A stretch of 64,000 nt of DNA from Paraburkholderia sp. (GCA_004322045.1 SCRN01000013.1:152479-216478), one strand, 5' to 3'; shown: positions 1 through 9,484, counted from the stretch's first letter. The notes: generated by a model not told the origin, from the letters alone. Translations and numbers: made by a program.

Positions 1-364
1 GCGCGCTGGTCTTCTTGATTTGCATACTGGTCAATCCTCTATCGGCTTATTGCATCCCGTGTATTCAATGCTTGCCCGCGAAGGCGACATGGGACGCGGT
101 GATCTGCATATCGGCACCGAACACTGAATCTTTAGGGGGCGATGTCCACGTCGCCACCCACACCGATGCTCACTTCGCGAACGCAAGCCATGTCCAGGTG
201 ACGCCGATGTTTCTATTTGCTTGCAGGGCAGAGTTGCTACGGACATTGAGCACGAGTTTCAGAGGGTGCGTTTCTCTCTAACGCGGCGGCTACGGACTTC
301 CTCGTGTCGCAATCTTCTTCGATCTATCCGCTAGCGGCTCGAAGGGCGGCGAATTACGTTCGGC
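1..364. other. Stretch with no supportable gene
   Basis: Short open frames exist on both strands, but none resembles a protein family and none has a convincing ribosome binding site. The stretch lies beyond the 3' end of the minus-strand SDR gene and may hold the tail of an intergenic region that starts outside the window. Confidence 0.5.
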
Positions 365-1198
365 TCAGCCGTCCGTCGAAACGGTGGTCGGTTCCCACGC
401 ATCGATTTCCGCGTTCAACGCGGACAGCTTGTCTCGAACGAGCCCGAGTGCGTCGCTGCCGAGCAAGAGATGCCTGGGAGGATGATCCGCTGCAATGGCA
501 GCCAGCATTGCGCGCGCCGCTTTCCTTGGATCGCCCAATTGTTTGCCGCTTTTGTCCTCGCGGGCTTGGCGAATGGGATTGAAAATAGCGTCGTAATCCG
601 AAATCGAGCGGGGCGTTCGCACCATCGAGCGGCCTGCCCAGTCAGTGCGAAATGAGCCCGGCGCCACGGCCGTCACGGCAATGCCCAGCGGCGCGACCTC
701 TTTGCCGAGCGCCTCGGAGATGCCCTCCAGCGCGAACTTGCTCCCACAGTAGTACGCGATGCCCGGCATCGTAATGTGGCCGCCCATCGACGTGATATTC
801 AATATGTGGCCGCGGCGGCGCCGGCGCATCAACGGCAGGACTGCCTTTATCATGGTCACCGCGCCAAATACATTCACATCGAACTGTCGGCGCATTTCCG
901 AGAGCGGCGATTCTTCCATGACGCCCTCATGGCCGTACCCGGCATTGTTCACCAACACATCGATTGGGCCGACGTTGCGCTCGATTTCCGTCACTACGCC
1001 GTCGATCGCGTCGAAGTCGGTCACGTCGAGCACGCGTGCCCAAGCGGCATTCGCGGAGATGGACTCGAATTCGCGCTTTGCCTGGGTGCTTCTCACGGTA
1101 CCGACCACCTTATGGCCCGCCGCTAGTGCTTCCTGAGCGAGCGCGCGGCCGAAGCCGCTGCTCACGCCGGTGATGAGCACAATGTTGCTGGATGTCAT
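365..1198 (-). CDS. SDR family oxidoreductase (short-chain dehydrogenase)
   Basis: This 277-aa protein is a classical short-chain dehydrogenase/reductase with an NAD(P)-dependent Rossmann fold. Visible motifs are the cofactor loop TGVSSGFG near residue 10, NNAGYG in the middle, and the catalytic YYCGSK (Tyr-x-x-x-Lys) preceded by NITSMGG, which supplies the Ser. The length is normal for the family. The start ATG is preceded by GAGAAG. The gene is divergent from an AraC-type regulator about 95 bases away, a common pairing in which the regulator controls the oxidoreductase. The substrate cannot be told from sequence; closest in feel are 'oxidoreductase' SDRs that act on ketones or aldehydes. 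Confidence 0.93.
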   Translation of the reverse strand: MTSSNIVLITGVSSGFGRALAQEALAAGHKVVGTVRSTQAKREFESISANAAWARVLDVTDFDAIDGVVTEIERNVGPIDVLVNNAGYGHEGVMEESPLSEMRRQFDVNVFGAVTMIKAVLPLMRRRRRGHILNITSMGGHITMPGIAYYCGSKFALEGISEALGKEVAPLGIAVTAVAPGSFRTDWAGRSMVRTPRSISDYDAIFNPIRQAREDKSGKQLGDPRKAARAMLAAIAADHPPRHLLLGSDALGLVRDKLSALNAEIDAWEPTTVSTDG

Positions 1199-1292
1199 TT
1201 GAGCTTCTCCCGAATATCGATTCGCGAGTGCATACTAATCTGACGGACGAGGTAAATTAAGGCGTTTTTCGCTGATTTTCTTGCATAAAACT
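1199..1292. promoter_or_regulatory. Divergent promoter region, SDR / AraC regulator
   Basis: The 94 bases between the two divergent starts are AT-richer than both flanking genes and must hold both promoters. I see no clean -35/-10 pair that I would defend, so this is inferred from gene orientation only. Confidence 0.4.
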
Positions 1293-2264
1293 ATGAGCAC
1301 GCTACGCGATTCGGCCCCGCATCCAGCGCTACCCGCACGAAGCCAGAAACGCATGGTTGCCCTGCTGCGCGCGTTGGCGCCCGATGAGGGCTACAACCTG
1401 ACGGCACTGCCGAGCGTGCGCATCTTGCGCTCGAACCGGGCGCTCTCTCGCACGCCCGTTCTGTACGACCCCGGGATCGTGATCGTCTGTCAGGGGTGCA
1501 AGCGAGGTTATTTCGGCGGCGAACTCTACCTGTACGACGAGCGTCACTACCTGGCCGTGTCCGTGCCTGTGCCGTTCAGCATGGAGACCGATGCAACCGA
1601 AGCGCGCCCGCTGCTTGCGCTGTATCTGCACCTCGATTTCGCATTGGCTGCCGAACTGGCGGAGCAAATCGACCGCGAAGGCGAGCCGCAGCGTGCGCCG
1701 GCGCCTCGGAGCATGATGTCCACGCCCATGGATGAGGCAATGTATGCATCCGTGCTGCGCTTGCTCGAGGCGATGCATCGGCCGCTCGAAGCGGCTGTGT
1801 TGGGCGGCGGGTTGTTGCGTGAGCTGTATTTCCGCGTGCTCACCGGAGCCCAGGGAAGCGCGTTGCGCGCGGCTTTGGCGATGCGTGGACAGTTTGGCCA
1901 GATCGGCCGCGCGCTTCGGCTGATACACGCAAGCTATGCATTGCCCCTCGACGTCGGGCAACTGGCGGACGAAGCGGGGATGAGCATTCCAAGCTTCCAC
2001 AGCCACTTCAAAGCAATTACGCAGGTGTCGCCGATGCAATACGTAAAGTCGACGCGCCTGCACCAGGCTCGCTTGCTGATGGTCCGCAATGATCTGACTG
2101 CGGAGGCGGCGGGGCATGCCGTGGGCTACGCGAGCCCGTCCCAGTTCAACCGGGAATTCAGGCGTTTGTTCGGATCGACGCCGGCCGCGGAGGCCAAGCG
2201 CATGCGCGAGAGCTTTGCTATCCCGCCCGTATTCTCCGAGACGGCTTATGTTTCCTCGCACTGA
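1293..2264 (+). CDS. AraC family transcriptional regulator
   Basis: This is about 323 aa from the ATG at 1293; a TTG four codons upstream is possible but less likely. The N-terminal half fits the AraC_N cupin-like ligand domain (around VLYDPGIVIVCQG to the YLAVSVPVPF strand). The C-terminal ~110 aa form the double helix-turn-helix: GQLADEAGMSIPSFHSHFK is the first HTH and AVGYASPSQFNREFRRLFG the second, the latter typical of AraC proteins. It is divergent from the SDR gene and probably its activator. The ligand is unknown. No strong Shine-Dalgarno precedes 1293, so the start could instead be the ATG at 1353. Confidence 0.9.
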   Translation: MSTLRDSAPHPALPARSQKRMVALLRALAPDEGYNLTALPSVRILRSNRALSRTPVLYDPGIVIVCQGCKRGYFGGELYLYDERHYLAVSVPVPFSMETDATEARPLLALYLHLDFALAAELAEQIDREGEPQRAPAPRSMMSTPMDEAMYASVLRLLEAMHRPLEAAVLGGGLLRELYFRVLTGAQGSALRAALAMRGQFGQIGRALRLIHASYALPLDVGQLADEAGMSIPSFHSHFKAITQVSPMQYVKSTRLHQARLLMVRNDLTAEAAGHAVGYASPSQFNREFRRLFGSTPAAEAKRMRESFAIPPVFSETAYVSSH

Positions 2265-2488
2265 GTTCTGTGGTTTCGAAGGCCGTTGGCCGTACCCGAG
2301 CGGGAACGTCTGGCGGCGCTGGCGCCGCTTCTTTGCTGTTATTGCCACGCACTTCGCAACATATCCAGGCAGAACGTTTTGCGGTTTGCGGACGAGCTAC
2401 AGTTGCCGGGCCGCACCTCAATCGCATAGCCGAGCCAGACGCAACGGTATATGCGATCTATCGTCCGGCATAACACTGCATTCGCGCA

Positions 2489-3709
2489 TCAAACATAGAG
2501 ACCCATGCTCGACATGCTTGCCGTGAGTTGTCGCGTGGAGATATCCACCGCTTGCTGCCCGCCGCCGCGAATGGGCAGCAACACGGTCGGAACGCCGCTC
2601 AGCCGCGTCGGCTGGAAGCCGATGTCGATCAGTGATTGCTTGAGCGCCGTATAGAACTCGGCTTTCTTATAGTCCTGAACGACTGCCCGCGTATCGGCGC
2701 CTTGATTCTCGAAGACCCACATGTACAGGTGGGGCAAGGTGCGCTTGAATATTCGGCGATGATGCTCGTTGATGAAGAAATCAGAGAACTTCACGTATTG
2801 ATCGACGCGGTTATTGAGAAAATCTCGCGTCTTGCGAGCCCCTAATAATGCGCCGCCGATGCCGGGGCTTGTTTTTTTATAGCCGGACATCTTCGATTTC
2901 ATTTTTGCGTACAGATTACATTGCTCGAGTGCATTGTAATCCGGCGAGGGAGGAGCGGTAAATCTCGTACCGAAATGATCGAGAAATTTCCATGCAAGAA
3001 ACCAAGCCATTTGCGCGGATTCGCCTAGTTCCTTTTTTGCGCTCTTATCCAGATTGACTTGTCCGCTATGATTTCCGGGAAATGGAATGTAAATCGCATT
3101 CGTCCCGGAGTTGGTGAACGTGACGCGTTTGGCGTCCTGCGGCTTGAAAAAGCCTCGCGTCTCGTGCATCGAGAGCACCGACAGATAATTCTTGACGTTG
3201 CCGCGAATCGTGCTTGCATCATCGTCGCTCTTGTTCCCGATGCCGGCGACAGGGTCCACCGCGAAGATGTTGACCGCGATGTCCGGAAAGATTTCTCGGA
3301 GCTTGTACGCGAGTTTCGTGCAAGTCACCGCGCCGCGGCTCCAGCCCAGCATGTTGACGGTCCGGGGCGCAGGACTCAACTCCGCGATGGTTGCGACGGC
3401 ATGCATGACGTTATCGTCCCAACCGGCCCCCGTCATGACCCCCGTCGCCTTCCAATTGTGATGGGTGTGCCCCATTTCCTTGCTGCCGAAGAACGACTTC
3501 GCCTGCTTGTCGCGCGTGAATGGATTGAATTGCCCCGGGATCGGCGCCGTTGTCGGACTGCTGCCCGGACCGTCGCAAATTAGGAAGTCCTTATATTCGA
3601 CGCCTGCGGCGAGACGGCCGAATTCCGCAACGATTTCCCCTTGGCCATCTCGACTGGCGCACGTGCCATGATTAAAGACGGTGAATACGGGTGAAGTAAA
3701 TGCGGGCAT
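2489..3709 (-). CDS. Alpha/beta-hydrolase lipase-like protein, possible T6SS Tle-type effector
   Basis: This 406-aa protein carries a serine-hydrolase nucleophile elbow GWSRG (Ser124), a downstream DPVAG (Asp152) and PGNHSG (His214). The order and spacing resemble the DUF2235/Tle1-like phospholipase catalytic domain (GFSRGA ... D ... PGxHxDVGG). The N terminus has FNHGTC, an oxyanion-hole-like HG. There is no signal peptide, as expected for T6SS cargo. The last ~190 residues are unassigned and could be a delivery or membrane-binding part. It lies just upstream of and divergent to the T6SS locus, but no adjacent immunity gene is visible. Base composition is lower in GC than the T6SS genes, suggesting separate acquisition. 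The effector role is inferred. Confidence 0.6.
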   Translation of the reverse strand: MPAFTSPVFTVFNHGTCASRDGQGEIVAEFGRLAAGVEYKDFLICDGPGSSPTTAPIPGQFNPFTRDKQAKSFFGSKEMGHTHHNWKATGVMTGAGWDDNVMHAVATIAELSPAPRTVNMLGWSRGAVTCTKLAYKLREIFPDIAVNIFAVDPVAGIGNKSDDDASTIRGNVKNYLSVLSMHETRGFFKPQDAKRVTFTNSGTNAIYIPFPGNHSGQVNLDKSAKKELGESAQMAWFLAWKFLDHFGTRFTAPPSPDYNALEQCNLYAKMKSKMSGYKKTSPGIGGALLGARKTRDFLNNRVDQYVKFSDFFINEHHRRIFKRTLPHLYMWVFENQGADTRAVVQDYKKAEFYTALKQSLIDIGFQPTRLSGVPTVLLPIRGGGQQAVDISTRQLTASMSSMGLYV

Positions 3710-4531
3710 GGGTATTCACCTTCAATGGAGTATCGCGGCATGGTTAGTCAGGCTGTCGCTGGCATGCAAAGTGCAGGCTGACGGATTGAGATCGCAGCAT
3801 AGCAGCGCAATTGCATATATCGCAATGAGGTCGGAGACGATGGTCGCGGAACCGGTGCCAATTCCCGTGTTCGGCATACCCGGTCTTTGTATTGATTTAA
3901 TTAATCATACAAATAAATGAAATGCAGAATGACTCATGCGCGCAGACTTATATGCCTAGTCAATTTAAGATGTGCAATTAGGGTTTTCGCTTAACCTCCC
4001 GTCCGCCGAGCTTCCTCCGACATTCCATTGCCTTACTAGTGTGCTCGAGCGGCCAAGCCCTAATTGACAGCGCCGGAAATCTGTTCGTGAACTAACACTT
4101 TTTAAGTTTTGTATGCTAGAGTCGCGCCTCAAAGAAGCTTGATACAGATCAAGGCAGAAATCAGTCGAACGGCGTTGCGGACCACAACCTTTTCAACACG
4201 GCACAGGGACAACCCACGGATGCGTCGAGCATCGACCATTTGAACGAGTCATCACGAGGTACGCGCGGCATCGGTCGATGCTTGCGCTCACCTCCGCAGT
4301 GAAGCGGTGTGCGGTCGGGGGGCGCGCCGGGTCATTGCTATCGCAGGGCGTCAGCGCCGAGCAGCGGCCTCTAGGTTCGTCGCATGTGCGCCCCGCGTCT
4401 TCAGGGGTAATTTCCTTTCCCCGTTTCTCAGCAGCACCCGCCCCCCTTTCGAGTCCGAGTCATTTCATCGCGAAGCGCCGCACCCGCGGCTATTGCGATT
4501 GCGCGTTTGTGTTTTTAGTCCGGAGGGGACC
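3710..4531. promoter_or_regulatory. tssB upstream: Long leader region upstream of the T6SS locus
   Basis: About 820 bases without a credible gene separate the lipase and tssB; the part from 3880 to 4130 is AT-rich. Candidate elements are a TATGCT hexamer at 4112-4117 that could be a -10 box, and a match to the sigma-54 pattern at 3760-3775 (TGGCATG, four bases, GTGCA; GG and GC 12 bases apart). Neither is proven. A 9-base inverted repeat at 3975-4066 is listed separately. This is where regulation of the T6SS operon is most likely exerted. Confidence 0.4.
3975..4066. repeat. Long-range inverted repeat upstream of tssB
   Basis: CAATTAGGG at 3975-3983 is matched by its exact reverse complement CCCTAATTG at 4058-4066. 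The arms are 74 bases apart and AT-rich. They could be two half-sites for a looping regulator or chance. Confidence 0.35.
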
Positions 4532-5071
4532 ATGTCCAATAGTTTGCAGAAATGGGTCGGGCGCAATCGTCCGCCGCGCGTTCAGATCACCTATGACGTC
4601 GAGATCGGCGACGCAGTCGAAAAGCGCGAATTGCCGCTGGTCGTCGGCATGATGGCCGATCTTTCGGGGCAGCCGGCCACGCCGCTTCCCAAGCTGAAGG
4701 AGCGCCGCTTCGTCGAGATCGACCGCGACAACTTCGACGAAATCATGGGCAAGGTCGAGCCGCGTCTCGATCTTGCCGTGCCCGACACGATGAAAGGCGA
4801 AGGCAACCTCAAGGTCGAGCTCAAGTTCAATCAGTTCTCCGATTTCCATCCGGAAAGCATCGTGCGCCAAGTGCCGCGCCTCGCGAAGCTGCTGGAAGCG
4901 CGTCAGCAGTTGCGCGACCTGCTGGGCAAGCTGGACGGCAACGACGAACTCGATTCCATCCTCGAGCGCATCGTTCAAAACGCCGAAGAGCTCAAGAAAG
5001 TGCAGAGCGAGGCGAACGCCGGTGGCGCGCCCGCAGCCGAGCCGGCAGCCGAAGGCGCACCGGCCGAGTGA
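4532..5071 (+). CDS. tssB: TssB, T6SS contractile sheath small subunit
   Basis: This 179-aa VipA/TssB protein pairs with TssC to build the cytoplasmic contractile sheath of the T6SS. The sequence opens with the family pattern QKWVGRNRPPRVQITYDVE, followed by LPLVVGMMADLSG and FVEIDRDNFDEIM, and carries the C-terminal LEARQQLRDL helix that inserts into TssC; the tail is Ala/Glu-rich. The start at 4532 is preceded by GGAGGGGAC. A longer frame reaching to 4307 exists, but its extension does not resemble TssB. It is the first gene of the plus-strand operon, 63 bases before tssC. Confidence 0.97.
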   Translation: MSNSLQKWVGRNRPPRVQITYDVEIGDAVEKRELPLVVGMMADLSGQPATPLPKLKERRFVEIDRDNFDEIMGKVEPRLDLAVPDTMKGEGNLKVELKFNQFSDFHPESIVRQVPRLAKLLEARQQLRDLLGKLDGNDELDSILERIVQNAEELKKVQSEANAGGAPAAEPAAEGAPAE

Positions 5072-5134
5072 GCGGCGCGGCGCGAGGCTCGCGCCCACCG
5101 TCGCTGATGCAACGAACTGACAAAGGACTACCAG

Positions 5135-6628
5135 ATGGAAACGAATTCCGCCGCCGAATCGTCGGGTGCAAGCGCAACGACGAACGCTGATCTCTCCCTG
5201 CTCGATCGCATCGTGCTCGAAGGCAATATGGCCGTCGAGCCGTCGCAAGGCGTCTACGCGAAGAAGCTGATCGGCCAGCTCGCATCGCAGATCCTCGACG
5301 AAGGCATGCGCACGAGCCCCGACAAGGGCGTGGTCGCGATGATCAATGAGCGCGTCGCCGAGATCGACAAACTGCTCACGGATCAGCTCAACGCGATCAT
5401 GCACGATGAGGCGTTTCAAGCGCTCGAAGCGTCGTGGACGGGCTTGCACGACATGGTCTACGGCACCGAAACCAGCACGCGCCTGAAGCTGCGCCTGCTG
5501 AACGTCACGAAGAAAGAACTGCTCAAGGATCTCGAGACCGCCGTCGATCACGACATGAGCGTGCTCTTCAAGAAGGTCTACGAAGAGGAATATGGCACCT
5601 TCGGCGGCTATCCGTACTCGTTGCTGATCGGCGATTACACGTTCGGCCGGCATCCGCAGGACATCGCGCTGCTCGAACGCATCTCGAAGGTGGCCGCGGC
5701 CGCGCACGCGCCGTTCATTACCGCCGCAGCGCCGAGCCTGTTCGATTTGAAGGCGTTCACCGAGTTGGGCGTGACGCGCGACTTGTCGAAGATCTTCGAA
5801 AGCGCGGAACTCGCGACGTGGCGCAGCTTCCGCGCCTCGGAAGATTCGCGTTACGTCTCGCTCGTGCTGCCGAGCTACGCGGCGCGTCTGCCCTATGGCG
5901 CGAAAACCAAGCCGGTCGAGTTGTTCAATTTCGAGGAGGACGTCGACGGCTCGGATCACAGCAAGTATCTCTGGGCGAACTCCGCGTACCAGATGGGCCT
6001 GCGCATTACCGATGCCTTCGCCAAGTACAGCTGGTCGACGGCGATCCGCGGCGTGGAAGGCGGCGGCAAGGTCGAAGGGATCGCCGCGCATGCGTACAAG
6101 ACGTCAGAAGGCGACGTCGCGCTCAAGTGCCCGACCGAAGTGACGATCACGGATCGCCGCGAGAAGGAGCTCAGCGATCTGGGCTTCATCGCGCTCGTGA
6201 ACTCCAAAGGCTCGAACTACGCGGCGTTCTTCGGCGGTCAAACGGCCAATAAGCCGGTGCTGTACAACAAGGACGAGGCGAACGCGAACGCGCAGTTGTC
6301 GGCGCGCTTGCCGTACGTGCTCGCGGCGTCGCGCTTCGCGCATTACCTGAAAGTGATCATGCGCGATAAGGTCGGCAGCTTCCAGACGCGCGGCGGCATC
6401 GAAGCGTTTCTGAACAACTGGATCTCCGATTACGTCCTGATCAATCCTTCGGCGTCGCAAGAGCAGAAGGCACGCTTCCCGCTTGGCGAGGCCCGCGTGG
6501 ACGTGACGGAAGTGCCCGGCAAGCCCGGCTCGTATCGCGCGACGTGCTTCATCAAGCCGCACTTCCAAATGGAAGACCTGACGGCTTCGATTCGGCTCGT
6601 GGCCGACCTGCCGGCGGCGGCTGCCTGA
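5135..6628 (+). CDS. tssC: TssC, T6SS contractile sheath large subunit
   Basis: This 497-aa VipB/TssC protein is the larger sheath subunit; with TssB it polymerises around the Hcp tube and contracts to fire the spike. Recognisable blocks include ALEASWTGLHDMVYGTE, LFKKVYEEEYGTFGG, PYSLLIGDYTF, LPYGAKTKP and the C-terminal FKPHFQMEDLTASIRLVADLP type ending (here IKPHFQMEDL). The length is standard. The start is preceded by AAAGGA. It sits between tssB and hcp in the usual order. Confidence 0.98.
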   Translation: METNSAAESSGASATTNADLSLLDRIVLEGNMAVEPSQGVYAKKLIGQLASQILDEGMRTSPDKGVVAMINERVAEIDKLLTDQLNAIMHDEAFQALEASWTGLHDMVYGTETSTRLKLRLLNVTKKELLKDLETAVDHDMSVLFKKVYEEEYGTFGGYPYSLLIGDYTFGRHPQDIALLERISKVAAAAHAPFITAAAPSLFDLKAFTELGVTRDLSKIFESAELATWRSFRASEDSRYVSLVLPSYAARLPYGAKTKPVELFNFEEDVDGSDHSKYLWANSAYQMGLRITDAFAKYSWSTAIRGVEGGGKVEGIAAHAYKTSEGDVALKCPTEVTITDRREKELSDLGFIALVNSKGSNYAAFFGGQTANKPVLYNKDEANANAQLSARLPYVLAASRFAHYLKVIMRDKVGSFQTRGGIEAFLNNWISDYVLINPSASQEQKARFPLGEARVDVTEVPGKPGSYRATCFIKPHFQMEDLTASIRLVADLPAAAA

Positions 6629-6705
6629 CGGCAAGCATCGCATGAACGTGCGGCGTGCGCGCAAGCGCCGCCGCCTCTCTCGCCAAACATCGCATCGGAA
6701 TAAAA

Positions 6706-7194
6706 ATGGATACAGTCATCCTGCAGTTCAAGGACATCAAGGGCAACTCGCTGATCGACGGCTACGCCGACGGCATCGTGCTCTATTCGTTCAGCCACAG
6801 CGTCGCCATGCCGATGAATTCGGACACGGCCAACACCGAGCGCACGATGGGCCGCCCGACCTTCAGCGAGTTCTCGATCACGAAGGCGACGGACCAGGCA
6901 ACCCCGGCCCTGTACGCGGCGTGCGCCGCGGGCACGAAGCTCGGCGATGCGACCATCTCGATCGGCCGTAACGAAGGCGGCAAGTTCATGCTGCTGATGA
7001 AGTACGTGCTCAGCAATTCGATGATTTCGCACATCAGCACGGGCGGCGGCAGCTCGGAGATGTCCGATTCGGTCACGATCCACTTCACGCAGATGACGTC
7101 GCAGTACACGCAGCAAAACACGGACTCGACGAAGAAGGGCAATGCCTCCTTCGGTTGGGATCTTGCCGCGAACAAGGCCGTCAGCGTGTCGTGA
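6706..7194 (+). CDS. hcp: Hcp, T6SS tube protein
   Basis: Hcp (TssD), 162 aa, forms the hexameric rings of the inner tube pushed into the target cell. The N terminus MDTVILQFKDIKGNS and the segment GRPTFSEFSITKATDQATP are typical, as is the alternating Ser/Thr-rich beta-strand pattern to the end. The chosen start at 6706 follows GGAATAAAA; an upstream in-frame start at 6655 would add a non-homologous stretch. It lies 77 bases after tssC. Abundant Hcp usually needs strong expression, but no separate promoter was recognised here. Confidence 0.97.
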   Translation: MDTVILQFKDIKGNSLIDGYADGIVLYSFSHSVAMPMNSDTANTERTMGRPTFSEFSITKATDQATPALYAACAAGTKLGDATISIGRNEGGKFMLLMKYVLSNSMISHISTGGGSSEMSDSVTIHFTQMTSQYTQQNTDSTKKGNASFGWDLAANKAVSVS

Positions 7195-7259
7195 TGAAGT
7201 GAATGCGGTGCGCCGCCCGGCGGTGGCGCACCCATGGTTTTGGGTTCTACGCTTACGTT

Positions 7260-7709
7260 ATGTCGACCATGCGCCAGGGCTATGCGATGCCGCTGTTCGA
7301 GCGTCTCGTCGAGGATTCCGACGCCTGGCTCGAAGGCGAGGGCGCGCTGCGCGATTCGGTGGCGCGTGAGCTCTCGCGCCTGTTGAACGCGCGCTCGCGT
7401 TTGACGATGGCCGAGTTCGCTCGCAGCGACTGTGGCGTGCTCGACTATGGCGTGCCCGATTTCTCGGAGCGTTCGCTGCGCTCGGGCGCCGATTGCGACG
7501 CGATCCTGGCAGCGGTGCGCCAAGCGATCGCGCTGTTCGAGCCGCGGCTCGTCAACGTGAACGTAAAGTTCGCCTTTCGCGGCGATAACAGCCGCGACGC
7601 GGTGCTTGTCGTCGAAGGCGACATTCGCGTCGAGCGATCGGTCGACCACGTGTTTTTCGAATTGGCGGCCGGCGCCGGTGCAAGCCGGGATGACCCGGAC
7701 GGATGCTGA
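7260..7709 (+). CDS. tssE: TssE, T6SS baseplate gp25-like protein
   Basis: TssE is the gp25/lysozyme-fold baseplate wedge protein that starts sheath assembly. The sequence shows the N-terminal MPLFERLVED block and the gp25 core with LLNARSRL..., DYGVPDF and INLFEPRLVNVNVKF-like strands (here IALFEPRLVNVNV). The start is uncertain: ATG 7260 gives 149 aa and fits family length, while ATG 7203 would give 168 aa with an atypical N terminus and a better purine-rich upstream. The 3' end overlaps tssF by 7 bases, so translation is probably coupled. Confidence 0.9.
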   Translation: MSTMRQGYAMPLFERLVEDSDAWLEGEGALRDSVARELSRLLNARSRLTMAEFARSDCGVLDYGVPDFSERSLRSGADCDAILAAVRQAIALFEPRLVNVNVKFAFRGDNSRDAVLVVEGDIRVERSVDHVFFELAAGAGASRDDPDGC

Positions 7710-9484
7710 CCGACATGGCGCCAGACGACATTCTCCAGTACTACAAGCGCGAGCTGTCCTACCTGCGCGTGCAGGGCGCGGACTTCGCTCAGCGTTATCC
7801 GAAGGTCGCCTCGCGTCTCGCGTTGCACGGCACGGAGTCGCTCGACCCTCACACCGAGCGTTTGATCGAAGCGACCGCGTTTCTCGCGGCGCGCGTGCAT
7901 CGCGATCTCGATCAAGCGTTTCCGCAAATTGCCTCGGCACTGCTCGAGAACGTTTGCCCCTCGCTGGCGCAGACCGTGCCGTCGATGACCGTCGCCCAGT
8001 TCGAGCTCGATCCGACGCAAGGGAAGGTGACGGCCGGTTTTCGCGTGCCGCGCCATACCGGGCTGGCGGCGCTGACGGAGGAAGGCGATACGTGCCGCTT
8101 CCGCACCGCATGGGAAACCGTGCTGTGGCCGCTCGTGATTGCCGACGCGCGTTTCGGCGACGACACGACGCTGCGCCTGCGGCTGGACTGCGAGCCCGGC
8201 GCCGATTTCTCCGAGCTCGAGATCCGCACGCTGCGGCTGCACTTGCATGGCGACTGGATGGTCACGATGCCGCTGTACGAGTTGCTCGTATCGGGCGTCG
8301 TCGGTGTTTCGCTCGCGCCTCCCGATGCGCCGCTCGTGCGCCTCGGGCAATCGGCGTGGCGCGAAGTGGGTTATGCCGAAGAAGACCGAGTGCTGCCTGC
8401 GCCGGCTCACGCGCATCCGGCCTACGGCCTGTTGCAAGAATATTTCGCCTTTCCGCGCAAATTTCACTTCTTCGATTTGGACGTGCCGGCCGGCGTATTC
8501 GGCAGCGGGCGCAGTTGCGAAATCGTTCTGCATCTCGACCGCATGCCGCGCGCTCGCGCGCTCATGCACATCGGCGCACAACATTTTCGCCTCGGCTGCA
8601 CGCCCGTGGTCAACCTGTTCGCGCAGACCACCGAGCCGATCGTCGTCGACGGGCGCCGCTACGAGCACCGTCTCGTCGCCGAACAGAAGCGCGAGGCGAT
8701 CACCGAGATTCATTCGATCGTCTCGGTCATCGCTTCGGATCCCGTTGCCGATCGCGCGATCGTGCTCCCGGGCTACACCGCCGTCGATCGCATGGATTTG
8801 GACGGGGCCAGCAAGCAATCGACATTCTGGTTCGCGCGGCGCGAGCACAGCATGCGCGGCAATGTGCCAGGCGTCGACACGTACCTGAGCTTCGTCGATG
8901 CGGGGCGCAACTTCGTCGATCCTGCCACGCCGGTCGTCTACGCGAACGTCCTTTGCACGAACCGTCGCCTTGCCGAGCATGTCCCCATCGGCGCGCGCAT
9001 GCTGGTCGAGCGAGTGTCGCGCAATACGCGCGTGCGGTGCCTCTATGAACCTACGGCGCCGCGCGACCCCGCGCTCGGCAGCGAAACGCTGTGGCAGCTG
9101 GTGTCTTTGCTCACGCGCAATTACCACTCGCTCGTCAGTGGCCCGAACGGCAGACGCGAGTTGCAGGAAATGCTGATGCTGTTCGCGTCGGAAGGCTTGC
9201 GCGAACAAGATCAGATACGCGGGATCAGCCGCATCGGAGCGCGCCACGTCACGGCTCACGTGGGCACCGACGCATGGCGCGGCTATTGCCGCGGCACCGA
9301 GGTCAATATCGAATTCGATGCGGACGCGTTCGTCGGCAGTTCGCCCCTGATGATGGCCGCCGTGCTCGCGCGCTTCTTTGCGATGTGCACCTCGGTCAAC
9401 TCCTTCGTCCGGCTTGTGGTTTGCCGTGGAGATGAGATATGGAAGCAATGGGAACCGATGACCGGTTACCAGCAGTTGCTCTGA
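7703..9484 (+). CDS. tssF: TssF, T6SS baseplate subunit
   Basis: TssF (VasA/ImpG), 593 aa, makes the baseplate wedge together with TssG, TssE and TssK. The N-terminal DDILQYYKRELSYLR and FAQRYPKVASRL are strongly diagnostic, and the late motif with the LTRNYHSL block is also family-like. Length is normal. The gene overlaps tssE by 7 bases and tssG by 46 bases, consistent with co-translation of stoichiometric baseplate parts. Confidence 0.97.
   Translation: MLTDMAPDDILQYYKRELSYLRVQGADFAQRYPKVASRLALHGTESLDPHTERLIEATAFLAARVHRDLDQAFPQIASALLENVCPSLAQTVPSMTVAQFELDPTQGKVTAGFRVPRHTGLAALTEEGDTCRFRTAWETVLWPLVIADARFGDDTTLRLRLDCEPGADFSELEIRTLRLHLHGDWMVTMPLYELLVSGVVGVSLAPPDAPLVRLGQSAWREVGYAEEDRVLPAPAHAHPAYGLLQEYFAFPRKFHFFDLDVPAGVFGSGRSCEIVLHLDRMPRARALMHIGAQHFRLGCTPVVNLFAQTTEPIVVDGRRYEHRLVAEQKREAITEIHSIVSVIASDPVADRAIVLPGYTAVDRMDLDGASKQSTFWFARREHSMRGNVPGVDTYLSFVDAGRNFVDPATPVVYANVLCTNRRLAEHVPIGARMLVERVSRNTRVRCLYEPTAPRDPALGSETLWQLVSLLTRNYHSLVSGPNGRRELQEMLMLFASEGLREQDQIRGISRIGARHVTAHVGTDAWRGYCRGTEVNIEFDADAFVGSSPLMMAAVLARFFAMCTSVNSFVRLVVCRGDEIWKQWEPMTGYQQLL

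Noticed and set aside
3760..3775. Sigma-54-like promoter match
   Set aside because: Spacing of GG and GC is right but two consensus positions differ, and it is ~760 bases before tssB; kept only as a mention in the leader region.
4490..6091. Long minus-strand open frame (533 aa) across tssB/tssC
   Set aside because: It lies opposite well-recognised tssB and tssC, is Arg/His-rich as expected of a shadow frame in GC-rich DNA, and matches no family.
7445..9448. Long minus-strand open frame (667 aa) across tssE/tssF
   Set aside because: Shadow of tssF; composition and lack of a start signal argue against a gene.
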